A stretch of 35,267 nucleotides of DNA from an uncultured Ruminococcus sp. (GTDB lineage: Bacteria > Bacillota > Clostridia > Oscillospirales > CAG-272): contig CACZAZ010000014.1 in NCBI GenBank assembly GCA_902779285.1, forward strand, positions 1-35,267, written 5' to 3'. Every line of letters begins with the position of its first letter. Position 1 is the stretch's first letter. Below are positions 33,572 through 35,267 of the stretch, piece by piece. The position numbers and the translations under genes are program-made. A model generated the notes under the pieces. The model was given only the letters and a program-made list of their open reading frames with translations. It did no database searches and was not told the origin of the DNA.

Positions 33572-33588
33572 CGAAAGGAAAGTACAAA

Positions 33589-35267
33589 GTGGACATTATC
33601 AAAACGCTCACCGCCGAACTGAAACTGAAACAGGAGCAGGTCAGGGCGACCGTCGACCTGATCGACCAGGGGAACACCATCCCCTTTATCGCCCGTTACC
33701 GCAAGGAGGTCACGGGATCGCTCGACGACGTGACCCTCCGCAACCTCTTCGACCGGCTGACGTATCTGCGCAACTTCGACGCCAGACGGCAGGAGATCTC
33801 GGATCTGATCGCCGGACAGGACAAGCTGACCCCCGAGATCACGGCGGCGCTCGAACGCGCGACCACGCTGGTCGAACTCGAGGACATCTATCTGCCCTTC
33901 CGTCCGAAGCGCACCACCCGCGCGTCGATCGCCCGCGCCAAGGGGCTTGAAGGGCTCGCCAACCTGATCCTCGAACAGCGCGACGAGTACGAGGCGGATT
34001 TCCCCACGCTCGCCCTGGCGTACGTCGACCCCGAGAAAGAGGTCAACACCCCGGAAGAGGCGCTCGCGGGGGCGTCGGACATTATCGCGGAGGATATTTC
34101 GACCACCGCCGACTACCGCAAGATGCTGCGCGCGCTCTGCTACCGCGAGGCGTCGATCGTCACCAAACAGAGTAAGGACGGCGACTCGCCCTACGCCGGG
34201 TACTACGATTTTGAAGAGAAACTCTCGAAACTCCGTCAGCATCGCGTTCTCGCCATCAACCGCGGAGAGAAAGAGGGATATCTGAAGGTCACGCTCAACC
34301 TCGACAGGGATATGGCGATCTCGGAACTCTCGTCCCGCGTGATCGTGAACCGCAAGTCGCCCGCCGTTCCGCTGCTGCAGGCGACCGTCACCGACAGTTA
34401 CGACCGTCTGCTCTTCCCGTCGCTCGAACGCGAGATCCGGGGCGAGATCTTTGACGAGGCGTGCGAGGGGGCGATCAAGGTCTTCTCCGAGAATCTCCGC
34501 AACCTCCTGATGGCGGCTCCCCTGAAAGGTAAGACCGTCCTCGGCTACGACCCCGGTTTCCGCACGGGATGCAAACTCGCCGTCGTCGATAGGACGGGCA
34601 AGGTGCTGAAAACCGCGGTCATCTATCCGACCGTCCCGAAACAGCAGATCGAGGAAAGCAAACGGATCGTTCTTTCCCTCATCAAAAAATACGGCGTCGA
34701 CGTGATCGCCATCGGCAACGGCACCGCGTCCCGCGAGAGCGAGCAGTTCATCTCGGGCGAGGTCATCCCGAACGCCGACCGCGACGTGAAGTACGTCATC
34801 GTCAGCGAGGCGGGCGCGTCGGTCTATTCGGCGTCCAAACTCGGCGCCGAGGAGTTCCCGGACTTCGACGTGACCGAGCGGAGCGCCGTTTCGATCGCCC
34901 GCCGTCTTCAGGATCCGCTTGCCGAACTCGTCAAGATCGAGCCGCGTTCGATCGGCGTCGGTCAGTATCAGCACGATATGAAACAGGCGCGGCTGAACGA
35001 GGCGCTCGGAGGCGTGGTCGAGGACTGCGTGAACGCGGTCGGCGTCGACCTCAACACCGCGTCGGGCTCGCTGCTCTCCTACCTCTCGGGGATCTCCCCG
35101 ACCGCCGCGAAGAACATCGTCGCCTATCGCGAGGAGAACGGCGAGTTCACGTCGAGAAAACAGGTCCTGAAGGTGCCGAAGATCGGGGAAAAGGCGTATC
35201 AGCAATGCGCCGGGTTCCTGCGGATCAGCGACGCCGACGAAATCCTCGACAATACCGGCGTACATCC
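33589..35267 (+). CDS. tex: Tex-family RNA-binding protein (truncated by the window end)
   Basis: About 560 residues are visible from a GTG start preceded by GAAAGGAAAG; the full protein should be about 710-780. The order is an N-terminal helical region with the family segment GNTIPFIARYRKEVTG (about 28-43) and LEDIYLPFRPKR, a YqgF/RNase-H-like domain opening GYDPGFRTG at 319-327, and a helix-hairpin-helix pair (about 482-545: LNTASGSLLSYLSGI, then VPKIGEKAYQQCAG). The C-terminal S1 domain lies beyond the window. Tex is a highly conserved nucleic-acid-binding factor linked to transcription. It returns to the high GC content of the core genes. Confidence 0.95.
   Translation, partial: MDIIKTLTAELKLKQEQVRATVDLIDQGNTIPFIARYRKEVTGSLDDVTLRNLFDRLTYLRNFDARRQEISDLIAGQDKLTPEITAALERATTLVELEDIYLPFRPKRTTRASIARAKGLEGLANLILEQRDEYEADFPTLALAYVDPEKEVNTPEEALAGASDIIAEDISTTADYRKMLRALCYREASIVTKQSKDGDSPYAGYYDFEEKLSKLRQHRVLAINRGEKEGYLKVTLNLDRDMAISELSSRVIVNRKSPAVPLLQATVTDSYDRLLFPSLEREIRGEIFDEACEGAIKVFSENLRNLLMAAPLKGKTVLGYDPGFRTGCKLAVVDRTGKVLKTAVIYPTVPKQQIEESKRIVLSLIKKYGVDVIAIGNGTASRESEQFISGEVIPNADRDVKYVIVSEAGASVYSASKLGAEEFPDFDVTERSAVSIARRLQDPLAELVKIEPRSIGVGQYQHDMKQARLNEALGGVVEDCVNAVGVDLNTASGSLLSYLSGISPTAAKNIVAYREENGEFTSRKQVLKVPKIGEKAYQQCAGFLRISDADEILDNTGVH

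Noticed and set aside
30320..33600. Flanking direct repeats or att sites of the helicase island
   Set aside because: Only short GAAAGGA-type ribosome-site matches were found at both ends; nothing beyond chance.
33535..35265. A minus-strand open frame of 576 codons
   Set aside because: It is antisense to tex, whose motifs are clear.

Overview
The window looks like chromosomal DNA of a high-GC, Gram-positive, Clostridia-type bacterium (Oscillospirales-like by feel; no 16S is present to confirm it). The evidence is strong AGGAGG-type ribosome binding sites, near-consensus TTGACA-N17-TATAAT promoters, the Firmicute-ordered cluster rimP-nusA-ylxR-ylxQ-infB, a type II pantothenate kinase (CoaW), a YdjG/YdjI-like SPFH and zinc-ribbon operon, a SpoIIQ-like membrane-anchored LytM protein, and lipoproteins with clear lipoboxes. 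Most genes are GC-rich. Two stretches, about 600-2400 and about 30350-33570, are visibly richer in A+T and look like accessory DNA.

Layout. 1-2600: a small accessory block with a short chimeric-looking ORF and two unknown lipoproteins. They are embedded between two near-identical copies of a terminator-promoter-leader cassette. 2613-6532: a rightward operon-like run of an SPFH protein with three zinc ribbons, a YdjG-like zinc-ribbon membrane protein, a mini YdjH-like membrane protein lacking its TPM domain, xanthine phosphoribosyltransferase and a two-helix membrane protein. 6533-6838: a convergent intergenic region packed with hairpins, including a four-unit GCGATA palindrome array. 17581-6839 (minus strand): tldD, tldE, a NodB-type deacetylase, uvrB and two ATPase-permease fusions, all in one direction behind a perfect promoter at 17626-17654. 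17765-19869: a SpoIIQ-like LytM protein and homoserine dehydrogenase on the plus strand. The latter overlaps tail-to-tail with an AGCS amino-acid symporter. 21222-24447: acyl-CoA ligase, CoaW and a CBS-pair protein. 24471-30325: the transcription/translation operon rimP-nusA-ylxR-ylxQ-infB, followed by an RsuA-type pseudouridine synthase. 30372-33571: an A+T-rich two-gene insert. 33589-end: the first three quarters of tex.

The most interesting locus is the insert at 30372-33571. Its first gene encodes an 890-residue protein combining an N-terminal HNH-nuclease-like motif, an SF2 DEAH helicase core, six Myb/SANT-like repeats (the last five at an exact 47-residue period) and a C-terminal NUMOD1-like module of the kind found in homing endonucleases. 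It is followed 14 bases later by an unrecognised 170-residue protein that ends in a similar GYHW tail. I know of no named system with this architecture. It is a candidate defence or mobile-DNA system, with function inferred only from domains and context. All composition statements were made by eye; no database search was run.
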